Below, piece after piece: positions 7,514 through 17,467 of a DNA stretch of 64,000 nucleotides (positions are counted from its first letter, which is position 1; every line of letters starts with the position of its first letter). A program made the translations under genes and the position numbers. The notes below the pieces were generated by a model. It saw nothing but the letters and a program-made list of their open reading frames with translations. It had not been told where the DNA came from and searched no databases. The DNA is taken from contig JAJTCM010000001.1 of the NCBI GenBank assembly GCA_021325675.1, positions 186,001 to 250,000 of the forward strand, in the 5' to 3' direction. Origin of the DNA: Crocinitomicaceae bacterium (GTDB lineage: Bacteria > Bacteroidota > Bacteroidia > Flavobacteriales_D > Crocinitomicaceae).

Positions 7514-10500
7514 TTACCTGATAAGGTACATCTTCCCGTATTCTTTCGTGAAATACTGGTCTGCACCGGATTCACGGAGCTTGATCTCTTCGCCGTTAAG
7601 ACGTGAAAGCACGCGGTAAATGTAAACGCCGTTAGCAAGCTGGTCACCGAAATCATCCGTTCCGTCCCAGGCAAATTCCGTTACGTTCCTTCCGATATAA
7701 ATGGGGCCGAGCTCGTCTTCCGAAATCTGGCGGACAACCTTACCGGAAACAGTCATGATCTGGATGAGGAAGTCTTCCGGTATTTCAGAGCCCGTTAAGG
7801 TAAACACAAAGCGCGTGCTGGTGCTGAATGGGTTCGGGTAATTCATCAGGCGGGTAATCGAAGATTCGTGGATCACCTCGAAATTAATGCGGTACTCGAT
7901 ATCACCGGATAAGTTTCCGCTTCGGTCGGAGCCCTGAACCCAGAGGTTGTACATGCCATCTTCTTCAAACAGCGCAGGATAGGTAATTTTAAAGCGCTTG
8001 TTTTGAGCATCAGCCGGCGTCCATTGCATGACTGTATTTCCTTGTCCGTCCATGAACGGTATTTTACGCTGTACACCGTTCGGATAAGTAATGTAAATCC
8101 CGAAAAGCGTTGTGTCGGAATCTTCGTCCATCACCAGGAATTCATTATCATCTTTGAGTGTAATATAAATCTCGCTTTCGGGCGACACAATATCGCCGTT
8201 CAGGATATGCCTTCCGTCAAAGGTAACGTCCAGGATCGGGTTGACATCGTCCCCGCGGACATAAAACGGTACCTGGAGCAGGTTGTTAAAATGGTGCTGT
8301 TCGGGTTGGTCCGTCACAAAAAGGCTTCCGTTAACATAAGGGTTAACTTCTACCCACAGGGAGTTTAAGCCCGGGTAATTGGTAGTGGAGAAAGTCAGCG
8401 TGTCCCGTAAAACCTGCAGTACACGGAGCGAATCCTGGCGCGGGTAGATGAGCGGATGCTTCACACGGTTGTGGTCTTCAATCCAATAGGAAACAAGGAG
8501 TGAATCCATGTGGTAATCGCTGATGTTTTTGATATCAACTGCAAATTTAAATTCTTCCCCTTCGTTCAGCGTATCCACATCCGGCAGCCAGGTGTAGCCG
8601 CTTGAGCCGTCAATTGCCGCTTCCGGAACAGGTGTGTAAAGCACGTGCCAGCGGTCATTTTGTGCCGGGGTGAAATTCACGTAATCCAGGTAATGTGCTT
8701 TCAGGCGCATATATGGGTACAAATTTGCCGGCGCAATGGCTTCCAGGTCAATGATGGAGTCATTCAGCGTAAATACCGTATCGATTTCATTGATTTTTAC
8801 CTGGTTGTAGTTCAGCAATTCAATTGTAAGCCGAGTTGTGTCACCTACATTCACTTCGTCCGGGTGCTGTTTCCAGTAAACCGTTTTCCATTCCAGCGCA
8901 GGCCCGATGATCGGTGACTGTTCTTCTCCTTCATAATCACCGCTGTTCATGATAGCGGCAATAGAAATCAGTTGTCCCGAGAAGCTTGAGATAACTTCCT
9001 GGGTTTTGCCCGGTGAACCGATCTGTGTATAGAAAATAAAACTTTGGTGCGGCGTTTCGGGATTAAGGATTGTACTTCCAAGACTATTCAGACGAGGCAG
9101 TAATTCAGGTGCAAGGATATCCCAACTGTCAAAATTCGGCGTTGACATGGAGTAGATCAAGATATAATAGCCTTGTGGGATCATTTGAAGTGCCTCGTTG
9201 AGGTGGTTCAGGCCCGTACTGTCCATATCGTAAATGAAATAGGCTTCCTGGCGTGCGCGGCAAGCTCCGTAAATATTCCTGTTCAGAAGATCGTGGCCGT
9301 CATCTTCCGGAGTAAGCTTGGTTTTCCAGGATGTAAGCGTGATTGGATCAATCACAGCTAAAATAACGGTGCTGTCCCAGCATAATCCATAATCCTGTGT
9401 CTGGTTATCGATAGAATAAAGCGTAGCGCCGACGTTGTCCTCGTTGGCGTAAACATCGCATTCCAGGAGCTTGGTTACCGGCTCGAATGAACGTTTGCGG
9501 GTAGTGCGGTCGTACTTAACAGTTGAAAAGTTATTGTTTTTTGACTGGAAGAAATGATCCTGTCCCCAGCCTTCTTTGCCTTCGATATACTGGAATGAGC
9601 TTTCTCGCCAGAAAAGGACCGTGCTATCCACGGTGCATCTCCAGAAATAAACGGCGCTGTCCTGGCAAATCAGGGGGAAGCTTGTTCCGTTCGGCGTTTG
9701 CCACTGGTTATGACGGACTTCTTTCACACCTCCCAAACCGGTCATCGAGTAGACCCTTTTTTGCGGGCTGTCATACGTGTCTGTTGTATCTAGCTCAAAA
9801 AGATAGGTTCGTTCAGGGCCGATCGGGTTGATGGTAGATGCCTTGACGGTAACGGTGTCCCGGGGAACAACGGCAAACTCATAAGGATAAACCGGCACAA
9901 TTGCATCAATTTTGATGAAAAGTGTTTTGACCAGCTGGTTGTTGTTTGTTTCTTCGTATTGTTCCTCTATCGCAGTCGGAATGTCGACCTTTACCTCAAA
10001 GGTGTTGATCCCTACAGCAATATTAGGCTGCATCGGCATTTTTAAACGGAGCGTATCGTTATAATCCAGGTGATCGTATTGAATGATGTAGAGTGAATCT
10101 ACGGATGAGTTCGGGAATTTACGCTTGACTTCTACATAGAAAGTATCTGTTACCGAACGTCCGAGGTTCTTAATGATGAGGTTCAGCTCAATTGAATCCA
10201 CGGTTAGGTCAATGGTTTCCGGCTCGAAGAACACAGATTCTTCCGTAATCTCGATTTCCGGTTTGGCATGCCAGTTTAACTTAATCAGCGGGTCACCGTC
10301 CAGGTTGGTTGCACCGAACGTACCGCGGATACGGAAATCGTTCGGATCGGAGTCCTGTAAATGTTCAATCGTTTGCTGGATCTGGTAACCAATGGTCTTT
10401 CCGTAGTTTTTCGGGGAAAACTGGTTGTACAGCTCCTTGCAGTATTTATAAACGCTCAGGTCATATTCTTCATCTGACGAACCGATATAAGCAATCGCGC

Positions 10501-12610
10501 CTTCATTTGGTGTGCGGATCAGCTTTTCACCGAATGAATTATCCCGGTTGAAAATGTCCCCTGAATGACAGCCGTTTCCGACAACTACCGGGTATTTGTC
10601 CTGGTTGTTCCAGTTTTCAGGCTCATCAACCGTTAAATCGAAGCCGTCAGGACTGGAGTGCCCGAAAAAGTTCATCAGGGAAACCCCGTTTTCAAGATAC
10701 TGAGACAATTGTCCCAAAAGCGTAGGGTCTAGAGGATCACTCGAAACCTTGCGAAAAGTCGTCACATTTCCTGCGTAGTTCGCACTTTCAATGATATTCC
10801 TGAAAGTTTCCATGTAGGAAAAGAACAATTGCTGCTGGAAACCGGCATTACCTCCCGAAAAGTGCAGGATCTGTTTCTGCCAGTCTTTGTTTTCCGTGGT
10901 ATAGACGTCGGACTGGTTTTGCTGAAATTCATAAGCCATCAGTTTAACCAGGTAAGCGGACAGCTCGGAATTGGTATTTACGGAAATCCTTCCGGTTGGG
11001 ATGATAGGCGCATATCCTGAGCCATGTAAATTGGCAGTATAACAAATATCGCTTCCAGGGTGGCCAAAGCTCGGGATGAGGTTAATGTCGTTGTATTGAT
11101 TTGTTGAGCGGGTCAGCGCCGTGCTGTATCCTTTACCCAGTAACGTCAGCGCGATAGGCTTGTAAGGAGTTTTATCGTAAGCATAGAGCGCAAACCGGCG
11201 GATAGCTGCATTGTGTTTCATGATCCCGCCGCCAAACTGGAGGTAGAGCTCTTCAATGTTGGCGTACACCACATTGTAGTCCAGGTCACGGTAAGCACGG
11301 TAAAGCTGGGATGCGGAATCCAGTTTCGGGTTGTAAATGATGAGGTCGGCCGTATCATAGACCATCGCTGAAAAATCCGTAAACGTACCGGTATTGTTCA
11401 CCGGGCTCAGGGTCGTGAGCGGAATAACGGTGCTCATGTCCTGGAAGATCACTTTCTGGTCCTGTCCGTTGCTTGCCTGGGAAACCAGGGCTCTCCAGCC
11501 GCCTGCACCGGTACTTTCTGTAAAGATGTATTTAGGATGTCCGCCGCCGTGAACGAGCATGATCGGATCAGTAATAGCTGTATTCGTCAGGTTGATGTAT
11601 AGCTTTTGCGGGCCATTGTTGCGGATCCAGAATTTGTCTTTGTTCAGGCCGCCGTAATGCAGCGTTCTCGGGTAATAAAGCGACATATAGCTGAAAGACT
11701 GGAAGTCGGTTGCAGCTTGTAAATCGTCAATAATCCGGAAATAGGTGAAAGTCAGCCCGCCGGAGATATGGTTCACCGGAACAGACTTATTGGTGATGAT
11801 CTGTTTGTAGCTGCTGAATGTCGTATCTGTTAGTACGAAGTCCGTAGGCCCGATTACCCATTGCAGGTGGTGGTTGTCGTCTTCGCTGTTCTGGGCGCTG
11901 GCGTCCGAATTGGAATTGCTTTTTCCGTGGAAAATCGCATTTGGTGCGCCGGGCCCGGTATACAGGTTGGGTGTATTCAGGGAAAGCTGGATGCTGTTGC
12001 CCCCGATCCCGTCCAGCATTCCGGAAGAATAACCTTCGCCGGGCATGAAAAGCGATAGCTGGATCCCGTTTACATAACCGATATTATACGTGACCGTTTG
12101 ATACGTTTCCGCCTTGCCGAATATGTAGCTCAGGGGAGTAAAATTCGAAAAACCGTTGTCGCTTTCAACGCTGTACCTGGAGTTGGACGTGGAATTGTTC
12201 CAGCTGAAAAAATAGATGATGGTATCGTTGAAAATGCTGTAGCCCGGGTTTCCGATGGTGTTCGGGTCTTCGTAAAGCATGGAATCAAGCCAGCCGTCGT
12301 TGCGCTCAGCGTAGAACAGGAAATAATCGGCCGGATCGTTCATGCTGCCGTCGCCCCCGTCAAAAACAACGAGCGGCTGTTCCCTGTCGCGTCCGAAAAC
12401 CTGCATGTTGGCAGAAACGAATTGGGAAGGATCAATGCCGTTATTGACAAGTGTCTGGTAATCGATCTTGTAAATCCCTTCGTTAACGATTTTGAATTGA
12501 TAGTATTTCTGTGAGTAATTGATCCATTCGTTCCCATACGGCTGCGCCAGGGCTTGCTGCCCAAGGAGTAAGCCAAACAGGATAAACAGGTGTCTCAATC
12601 GGAGTTTCAT
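7514..12610 (-). CDS. porU2: PorU2-type C25 (gingipain-like) protein, putative T9SS sortase
   Basis: The 1698-residue exported protein has a signal peptide (about 1-22, ending QALAQ). The central peptidase C25 domain has its candidate dyad at H651 (NFFGHSSPDGFD) and C681 (VVGNGCHSGD), the spacing expected for gingipain-like enzymes. A long beta-sandwich region follows. Near the C-terminus is a FlgD-Ig-like domain (NYPNPFSTSTRF, then WDGTDDFGDQLANGVYIYRV). PorU removes sorting domains from T9SS cargo and attaches the cargo to the surface. This protein is clearly longer than the usual 1100-1300 residues of PorU and sits with a PorV-family gene, the arrangement I know as PorU2/PorV2. Its start overlaps the porV2 stop by 4 bases. 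Sortase activity is inferred. Confidence 0.75.
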   Translation of the reverse strand: MKLRLRHLFILFGLLLGQQALAQPYGNEWINYSQKYYQFKIVNEGIYKIDYQTLVNNGIDPSQFVSANMQVFGRDREQPLVVFDGGDGSMNDPADYFLFYAERNDGWLDSMLYEDPNTIGNPGYSIFNDTIIYFFSWNNSTSNSRYSVESDNGFSNFTPLSYIFGKAETYQTVTYNIGYVNGIQLSLFMPGEGYSSGMLDGIGGNSIQLSLNTPNLYTGPGAPNAIFHGKSNSNSDASAQNSEDDNHHLQWVIGPTDFVLTDTTFSSYKQIITNKSVPVNHISGGLTFTYFRIIDDLQAATDFQSFSYMSLYYPRTLHYGGLNKDKFWIRNNGPQKLYINLTNTAITDPIMLVHGGGHPKYIFTESTGAGGWRALVSQASNGQDQKVIFQDMSTVIPLTTLSPVNNTGTFTDFSAMVYDTADLIIYNPKLDSASQLYRAYRDLDYNVVYANIEELYLQFGGGIMKHNAAIRRFALYAYDKTPYKPIALTLLGKGYSTALTRSTNQYNDINLIPSFGHPGSDICYTANLHGSGYAPIIPTGRISVNTNSELSAYLVKLMAYEFQQNQSDVYTTENKDWQKQILHFSGGNAGFQQQLFFSYMETFRNIIESANYAGNVTTFRKVSSDPLDPTLLGQLSQYLENGVSLMNFFGHSSPDGFDLTVDEPENWNNQDKYPVVVGNGCHSGDIFNRDNSFGEKLIRTPNEGAIAYIGSSDEEYDLSVYKYCKELYNQFSPKNYGKTIGYQIQQTIEHLQDSDPNDFRIRGTFGATNLDGDPLIKLNWHAKPEIEITEESVFFEPETIDLTVDSIELNLIIKNLGRSVTDTFYVEVKRKFPNSSVDSLYIIQYDHLDYNDTLRLKMPMQPNIAVGINTFEVKVDIPTAIEEQYEETNNNQLVKTLFIKIDAIVPVYPYEFAVVPRDTVTVKASTINPIGPERTYLFELDTTDTYDSPQKRVYSMTGLGGVKEVRHNQWQTPNGTSFPLICQDSAVYFWRCTVDSTVLFWRESSFQYIEGKEGWGQDHFFQSKNNNFSTVKYDRTTRKRSFEPVTKLLECDVYANEDNVGATLYSIDNQTQDYGLCWDSTVILAVIDPITLTSWKTKLTPEDDGHDLLNRNIYGACRARQEAYFIYDMDSTGLNHLNEALQMIPQGYYILIYSMSTPNFDSWDILAPELLPRLNSLGSTILNPETPHQSFIFYTQIGSPGKTQEVISSFSGQLISIAAIMNSGDYEGEEQSPIIGPALEWKTVYWKQHPDEVNVGDTTRLTIELLNYNQVKINEIDTVFTLNDSIIDLEAIAPANLYPYMRLKAHYLDYVNFTPAQNDRWHVLYTPVPEAAIDGSSGYTWLPDVDTLNEGEEFKFAVDIKNISDYHMDSLLVSYWIEDHNRVKHPLIYPRQDSLRVLQVLRDTLTFSTTNYPGLNSLWVEVNPYVNGSLFVTDQPEQHHFNNLLQVPFYVRGDDVNPILDVTFDGRHILNGDIVSPESEIYITLKDDNEFLVMDEDSDTTLFGIYITYPNGVQRKIPFMDGQGNTVMQWTPADAQNKRFKITYPALFEEDGMYNLWVQGSDRSGNLSGDIEYRINFEVIHESSITRLMNYPNPFSTSTRFVFTLTGSEIPEDFLIQIMTVSGKVVRQISEDELGPIYIGRNVTEFAWDGTDDFGDQLANGVYIYRVLSRLNGEEIKLRESGADQYFTKEYGKMYLIR

Positions 12611-13713
12611 GGTTTTTCAGTTTTTGGTTCCGGCTTATTCAGCTTGATCCGCAGGGAAACAACATGTGAGTATAAGCCAACAGACTGGTCAAAATTGGTG
12701 AATGCGTAATCGAGGTAAAAACTTTTAATATTGAGTCCAAAACCGATGTTTGGTTGTAAGATCAAGCGTTCTTTATCGTCAAAATCTTTGATTTTCTGGA
12801 TGTTCCCAACTCCCATACGCAGCTGCACGAGGTTTTTGTAACCAAATTCCAAGCCAAGATACGGGTCAATGCTGAAAGGCTTGGATTTGATCAGTACATT
12901 TCGCTTACCGTCCATCGTGAGCGCCATATCCAGCTCCGAAGCCACATAAATGCCTTTTTTGCCCAGGTCATACTTTCCTTGTGAGCCCAGGATAATACGC
13001 GGAAGGGTAAGCTCCATGCCGTTTTCAGGTAATTCGTTGCCTGTTTTGGCAAAAACTTCTTTCATTTCATCGTCCAGGTTAAAAATCCAGGCGTTGAAAG
13101 TTGAGGTAACGTCGCGCACCATCACACCATGTTTCCAGTGTTTTCCACGCTGGTATTGCGCACCGGCATCGATCCCGAATCCCCATGATTTGGCAAAATC
13201 GCCTACCTTGCGGTGAATAATCTTGAAGTTACCGCCCACGCTCAGGCCTTCAACCGGCAGCTGGCGGGCATAAGAAAACAAAAAAGCGTAATCAGCCGCC
13301 GTAAAGGTGGTGATCTTATCGTAATCGATCCGCCCGGAATTGTCGATCAATTGGGTGGTGTTCGGAATATCATCTACGGCGAAACGTACAAATGAAAAAC
13401 CCATCGCGCTGCTGGAGTCGATTGATTTGGCAAGGCCCAGGTAATCATACTTGGCAATTCCGGCAAAATATTCGGAGTGCATGGCGCTTATTTCAAGCCA
13501 TTTGTTGACTTTCGTCAGCCCTGCGGGGTTCCAGTAACCTGAATTGGCACTTTCCGTTGAAGCTACTACGGCATTAGCACGGCCCATGGCGTCAGCTCCC
13601 AAACCGATCTGTAAAAATTCATTGGAATATTTCGGGGCAACTTTGTCTTCCTGGCCGTACAAAAAAACTACTGAAAAAATCGCTAATGCAGTTTGGGTTA
13701 GCTTGTTTAACAT
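12607..13713 (-). CDS. porV2: PorV/PorQ-family outer-membrane protein (PorV2)
   Basis: The 368-residue protein has a signal peptide (about 1-20) and a FadL-like barrel. The family opening is LQIGLGADAMGRANAVVA, then SANSGYWNPAGL. PorV is the outer-membrane shuttle that delivers T9SS cargo to the sortase. The ATG at 13713 gives a clean signal peptide; in-frame upstream codons add an unlikely basic extension. The ATGA overlap with the C25 gene supports a dedicated pair. Length and the final strand (HVVSLRIKLNK) are consistent with a complete barrel. PorQ is the other family member it could be, but the linkage favours PorV2. Confidence 0.78.
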   Translation of the reverse strand: MLNKLTQTALAIFSVVFLYGQEDKVAPKYSNEFLQIGLGADAMGRANAVVASTESANSGYWNPAGLTKVNKWLEISAMHSEYFAGIAKYDYLGLAKSIDSSSAMGFSFVRFAVDDIPNTTQLIDNSGRIDYDKITTFTAADYAFLFSYARQLPVEGLSVGGNFKIIHRKVGDFAKSWGFGIDAGAQYQRGKHWKHGVMVRDVTSTFNAWIFNLDDEMKEVFAKTGNELPENGMELTLPRIILGSQGKYDLGKKGIYVASELDMALTMDGKRNVLIKSKPFSIDPYLGLEFGYKNLVQLRMGVGNIQKIKDFDDKERLILQPNIGFGLNIKSFYLDYAFTNFDQSVGLYSHVVSLRIKLNKPEPKTEKP

Positions 13714-13826
13714 GGATGGAATTTTTTTTTGTACCTGTAAACGCATAAAAATCAAAAAAATTGTGTTCTTTGCAGTAAATAATCGCTACCAAAATTAGTG
13801 AAATATTCGATATTAAAAGCTTGCAA

Positions 13827-14630
13827 ATGAATAAAAATCCCCTTTCAATGTTTAATATACCCAATCTGTTGACTGCTTGTAATATGCTGTGCGGGATTTT
13901 ATCCATTCTGCTTTCACTCAGCGGTAGGGTAGATCTGGCCCCGTATCCCATATTTTTAGGGGCAATCCTTGATTTTCTCGACGGTTTTGCAGCTCGTTTG
14001 CTCAGGCAGCAGGGTGAATTGGGAAAACAGCTAGATTCACTGGCGGATATGATTACTTTCGGGCTTGCTCCGGGCATGATGATGTTCGTGGTGCTTTTAC
14101 TCACAAACCAGGTGAACCCGGTGAGTGTAAACGACTTTAATTTTGGGGTAAGCTACGCGATGAACAATAAAATCGGATTCTGGGCTTTCGCGGCTTTCAT
14201 TATCCCTTTCTTTTCCCTTTTCCGTTTGGCGAAATTTAACATTGATACACGCCAGTCGGATAGCTTTATCGGACTTCCGACACCGGCAAATACCCTGTTT
14301 TTTTGTACGTTCCCGCTGATTATGTCCAAGGATTTAGTGGGCGGAACCTTAGAGTACCGCGTGACGGAATTGATTTTTCAACCGGCGGTTTTGATAACTA
14401 TTATTGTCGTTATGTCGCTCATGCTTGTCGCTGAATTGCCTTTGTTTTCGCTTAAATTCAAGCACTTTAAATGGAAAGGCAACGAAATCCGCTACCTGTT
14501 TTTGATAACTTGTTCATTACTTATTCCCTTTACCCTGTATTGGTCTTTGGGAATTATTATAATTTTGTACCTGATTTTATCCGTAGTTGAAAATTTATTA
14601 AAAGCAAAAAAACATGAAATTCAAAGCTGA
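13827..14630 (+). CDS. pssA: CDP-diacylglycerol--serine O-phosphatidyltransferase
   Basis: The 267-residue integral membrane enzyme makes phosphatidylserine, the precursor of phosphatidylethanolamine, from CDP-diacylglycerol and serine. The CDP-alcohol phosphatidyltransferase signature DG-x2-AR-x8-G-x3-D-x3-D is present in LDGFAARLLRQQGELGKQLD followed by SLAD. Several membrane helices follow. The ATG at 13827 is used rather than a TTG two codons earlier. The last 17 bases overlap purS, so the two are likely one transcript. Confidence 0.9.
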   Translation: MNKNPLSMFNIPNLLTACNMLCGILSILLSLSGRVDLAPYPIFLGAILDFLDGFAARLLRQQGELGKQLDSLADMITFGLAPGMMMFVVLLLTNQVNPVSVNDFNFGVSYAMNNKIGFWAFAAFIIPFFSLFRLAKFNIDTRQSDSFIGLPTPANTLFFCTFPLIMSKDLVGGTLEYRVTELIFQPAVLITIIVVMSLMLVAELPLFSLKFKHFKWKGNEIRYLFLITCSLLIPFTLYWSLGIIIILYLILSVVENLLKAKKHEIQS

Positions 14631-14865
14631 GATCGATGTGATGCCATTAGATGCTTTACTTGACCCGCAGGGAAAAGCAGTTAGCAACAGTATGAAAAAT
14701 ATCGGTTTGCCTGAAATTACAGGCGTTCGCGTTGGCCGTCACATCCGTTTGTTCGTTGAAGCAGCATCGAAAGATGAAGCTGGCGAAAAAGTAGATGCAG
14801 CTTGTAAAAAACTGCTTTCCAACCAAATCATGGAAAGCTACGTGTTTGACCTGCAGGAAGCTTAA
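14614..14865 (+). CDS. purS: Phosphoribosylformylglycinamidine synthase subunit PurS
   Basis: The 83-residue protein matches PurS in size and pattern: MKFKAEIDVMPLDALLDPQGKAV, then NIGLPEITGVRVGRHIRLFVE and a C-terminal helix with MESYVFDL (the first quoted block is residues 1-23). PurS bridges PurL and PurQ in the multi-subunit FGAM synthase of purine synthesis. It overlaps the end of pssA by 17 bases and is 5 bases from the aldehyde dehydrogenase. No purL or purQ is nearby, so the partners must be elsewhere. Confidence 0.82.
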   Translation: MKFKAEIDVMPLDALLDPQGKAVSNSMKNIGLPEITGVRVGRHIRLFVEAASKDEAGEKVDAACKKLLSNQIMESYVFDLQEA

Positions 14866-14870
14866 ATCCC

Positions 14871-16388
14871 ATGCACATCAGCGGTAAAAACCGGGTCGGC
14901 TACACTGAGCCGGATGCTTTTGCATACACGTTCAGGACCTTCGACCCGAAACAAAACCGTGAAAATGACTTCGATATTTTTGGCGCTACCGACGCTGATA
15001 TAGAAGCTGCTGTCCAAAAAGCGGCAGATACATTTCTTGAATTTTCAAATTTGCCGGGTAAACGCCGGGCGGAGTTTTTGCTGCGGATAGCGGAAAAATT
15101 GCTGCTTGAGAAGGAAAGCCTCATTTCGATTTACTGTCTTGAATCCGCTTTACCGGAAGGCCGCGCACTTATCGAGCTTAAACGGACAATTCACCAGCTG
15201 CATGAGTTTGCGGAATTGATCTCAGTTGAAAACTGGAATTTTAGTTCGTCTGAACCCGCTGATCCCAACCGTGCAGGAAATCCGAAACCATCTTTGCATA
15301 AATATTTCAAAGCGTTAGGGCCGGTTGTCGTCTTTGGCGCAAGTAATTTTCCTTTTGCGTATTCTACCATTGGCGGTGATTCCGCTTCCGCTTTGGCTGC
15401 CGGCTGCCCCGTGATTGTGAAAGCCCACGTGATGCACGCCGGAACAGGTAACCTGGTTGCCCGGCTTGTTTCTGAAGCTGCACGCGAAACCGGGATGCCG
15501 GACGGTATTTTTTCCAACCTCAATGCCCTTGGGAACGAAGCAGGTGAAAAGCTGGTACTGCACCCAAAAATCAAAGCGGTAGGCTTTACGGGGAGCTTCA
15601 AAGGTGGAATGGCTTTGTATAAGCTGGCGCAAAACCGCCCTGAGCCAATTCCTGTTTTTGCTGAAATGGGAAGCGTAAACCCGGTTTTCCTGTTTGAGGG
15701 CGCGTTTCAGCAGCCCGGACTCGTCCATAGAATTTCACAATCCATCAGTTTGAACGCCGGGCAGTTTTGTACGAACCCCGGATTGATTTTCCTGCAAAAA
15801 TCGGAAGCATCCGGTGAATTCATAGCAGCACTTGCAAAAAGCCTTGAAAATCTTGAGCCGCAATCCATGCTCCATCCGCAGATTTTGAAAAATTATACGG
15901 AAAATGCATCCAGGCTGGCAGAAAATAAATCGATTATAAATTTAGTTGAAACTAATAATAAGCTTGAAAATAAGGTTCAGCCGCTTTTACGCCAGACTAC
16001 AGCACAGGATTTCCTGCAAAACCATACTTTCCAGGAAGAGGTTTTTGGTTCGCATACCCTGATCGTTGTTTTGGACGATAAAAAGGAATTCCTGACTGTT
16101 GCCAGGCACCTGGACGGCCAGCTTACACTGAGCATCTTCGCAGCGGAGAATGAATTACAAGAAAATATAGATTTTTTGCGAGTTTGTGAGCAAAAAGCAG
16201 GTCGCCTGATTTGGAATGGCGTGCCAACCGGCGTGGAAGTGTGCCGGGCAATGAACCACGGAGGGCCTTTTCCTGCTACAACTGACGCGCGTTTTACTGC
16301 CGTAGGCAAGGATGCTGTTTACCGTTTCCTGCGCCCGCTGGCTTACCAGAATTTTTCGTTGGAAATACTCCGCAAATTGATAAGCTAA
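14871..16388 (+). CDS. NAD(P)-dependent aldehyde dehydrogenase (2,5-dioxovalerate-dehydrogenase-like)
   Basis: The 505-residue protein is an ALDH-superfamily enzyme oxidising an aldehyde to an acid. The catalytic cysteine is C300 in NAGQFCTNPG and the general-base glutamate is E265 in FAEMGSVNPVF. The Rossmann part has GPVVVFGASNFPFA and AVGFTGSFKGG. The FTGSFKGG and AEMGSVNP patterns are those of alpha-ketoglutaric semialdehyde (2,5-dioxovalerate) dehydrogenases from sugar-acid or hydroxyproline breakdown. No such pathway genes are adjacent, so the substrate remains open. It follows purS by 5 bases. Confidence 0.85.
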   Translation: MHISGKNRVGYTEPDAFAYTFRTFDPKQNRENDFDIFGATDADIEAAVQKAADTFLEFSNLPGKRRAEFLLRIAEKLLLEKESLISIYCLESALPEGRALIELKRTIHQLHEFAELISVENWNFSSSEPADPNRAGNPKPSLHKYFKALGPVVVFGASNFPFAYSTIGGDSASALAAGCPVIVKAHVMHAGTGNLVARLVSEAARETGMPDGIFSNLNALGNEAGEKLVLHPKIKAVGFTGSFKGGMALYKLAQNRPEPIPVFAEMGSVNPVFLFEGAFQQPGLVHRISQSISLNAGQFCTNPGLIFLQKSEASGEFIAALAKSLENLEPQSMLHPQILKNYTENASRLAENKSIINLVETNNKLENKVQPLLRQTTAQDFLQNHTFQEEVFGSHTLIVVLDDKKEFLTVARHLDGQLTLSIFAAENELQENIDFLRVCEQKAGRLIWNGVPTGVEVCRAMNHGGPFPATTDARFTAVGKDAVYRFLRPLAYQNFSLEILRKLIS

Positions 16389-16406
16389 GCTTTTTTCATA
16401 TATTTG
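16377..16406 (+). promoter_or_regulatory. Bacteroidota-type promoter
   Basis: TTG at 16377-16379 and TATATTTG at 16399-16406 are separated by 19 bases and match the known -33/-7 pattern. The gene start follows at 16424, giving a short leader. The -33 element lies within the end of the aldehyde dehydrogenase gene. Confidence 0.65.
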
Positions 16407-16423
16407 TAAAAAAATAAATTTGT

Positions 16424-17386
16424 ATGTCAGAGTCAAATGAAACACCAAAAAGAAACAGTAACGCAATCCTCCTTGTAATTACCATTATTTTATTGGGGGT
16501 TTTAGCTTACATGGCCTATGTGATCTCAACTAAAAACAAAGAGCTCAACAGGCTTGCGAACGAAAACAAAGAGCTCGAAGCCGATATGCAGGGCATGAAC
16601 GATATGATGTCGGGCTATGTCGGAAATATGAGTGCCGACCTGAAACAGGACTTCAAACGCATGCTGGATACCTACGACGCTTTGATCGAAAAAGACGCAT
16701 CCAAAGCAGACAGCCTCAACATTCAGAAAGAAAAAATCCAGAGCCTTATCGACCAGATGAACCGGAGCAAAAAGCTTTCTGCCCGTGAGATTTTCAACCT
16801 CCGCAAGGAAAACGAAACGCTGCGCGGAATTATGAAAGGCTACGTCATGCAGATCGATTCCCTGAATACGTTGAACCTCAAGCTGACTTCAGACCTTGAA
16901 ACAACGACAACGACGCTGAACCAGACAACTGCCGAGCGCGACCAGTTTAAAGATGAAGCCGAAAAGAACGCCGAGCAAGTGCGGAAAGGTTCCAAGCTGA
17001 ATGCTTACGGTTTCCATTCCGTAGGTTTGAAAATGAAGCTGAACAACACGACTGAAGAAACAACGAAAGCGAAAAACGCGGTTCAGATCCGTTCTTCTTT
17101 CACGATTTCGGATAACCCGATTGCCTCAGCCGGAAGAAAAACGGTTTACATGCAGATCATCAACCCGGAAGGGCGTACGCTGCAAAGCAAATCGAACTAC
17201 ATTGTCAAAACGGACATGGGGGACATCGCTTATTCAGACAAAAAAGAGATCGATTACAACAACCAGCGCATTGACCTGGCGATTTACTATGACCTGAACG
17301 GGGAAGAAGCCGTGAAAGGGAATTACAAGGTCAAAATCTACTGCGACGGTCAGCTGATCGGTACAGACAGCTTTACATTAAAGTAA
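16424..17386 (+). CDS. Membrane-anchored coiled-coil protein, unknown function
   Basis: The 320-residue protein has a short polar N-terminus, one membrane helix (about 14-36) and a long charged coiled coil (about 37-185) rich in Leu, Lys and Glu. The C-terminal domain is beta-rich (about 190-320) with NPEGRTLQSKSNY and GNYKVKIYCDGQLIGTDSF. The topology is likely N-in with the coiled coil and beta domain in the periplasm. The C-terminal end resembles small immunoglobulin-like domains, but no named family was recognised. It has its own promoter upstream and terminator downstream, so it is a single-gene unit. Confidence 0.7.
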   Translation: MSESNETPKRNSNAILLVITIILLGVLAYMAYVISTKNKELNRLANENKELEADMQGMNDMMSGYVGNMSADLKQDFKRMLDTYDALIEKDASKADSLNIQKEKIQSLIDQMNRSKKLSAREIFNLRKENETLRGIMKGYVMQIDSLNTLNLKLTSDLETTTTTLNQTTAERDQFKDEAEKNAEQVRKGSKLNAYGFHSVGLKMKLNNTTEETTKAKNAVQIRSSFTISDNPIASAGRKTVYMQIINPEGRTLQSKSNYIVKTDMGDIAYSDKKEIDYNNQRIDLAIYYDLNGEEAVKGNYKVKIYCDGQLIGTDSFTLK

Positions 17387-17406
17387 TTAAATAAACAATA
17401 ACAACT

Positions 17407-17447
17407 AAGAATAGCGTGGAACGAAAGCTTCATGCTATTCTTTTTTT
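17407..17447 (+). terminator. Rho-independent terminator
   Basis: AAGAATAGC (17407-17415) and GCTATTCTT (17434-17442) form a perfect 9-base stem followed by seven T residues. It closes the coiled-coil gene and lies just before the E1 gene. Confidence 0.85.
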
Positions 17448-17467
17448 AAAGTGGTGAAAACAAAAAT

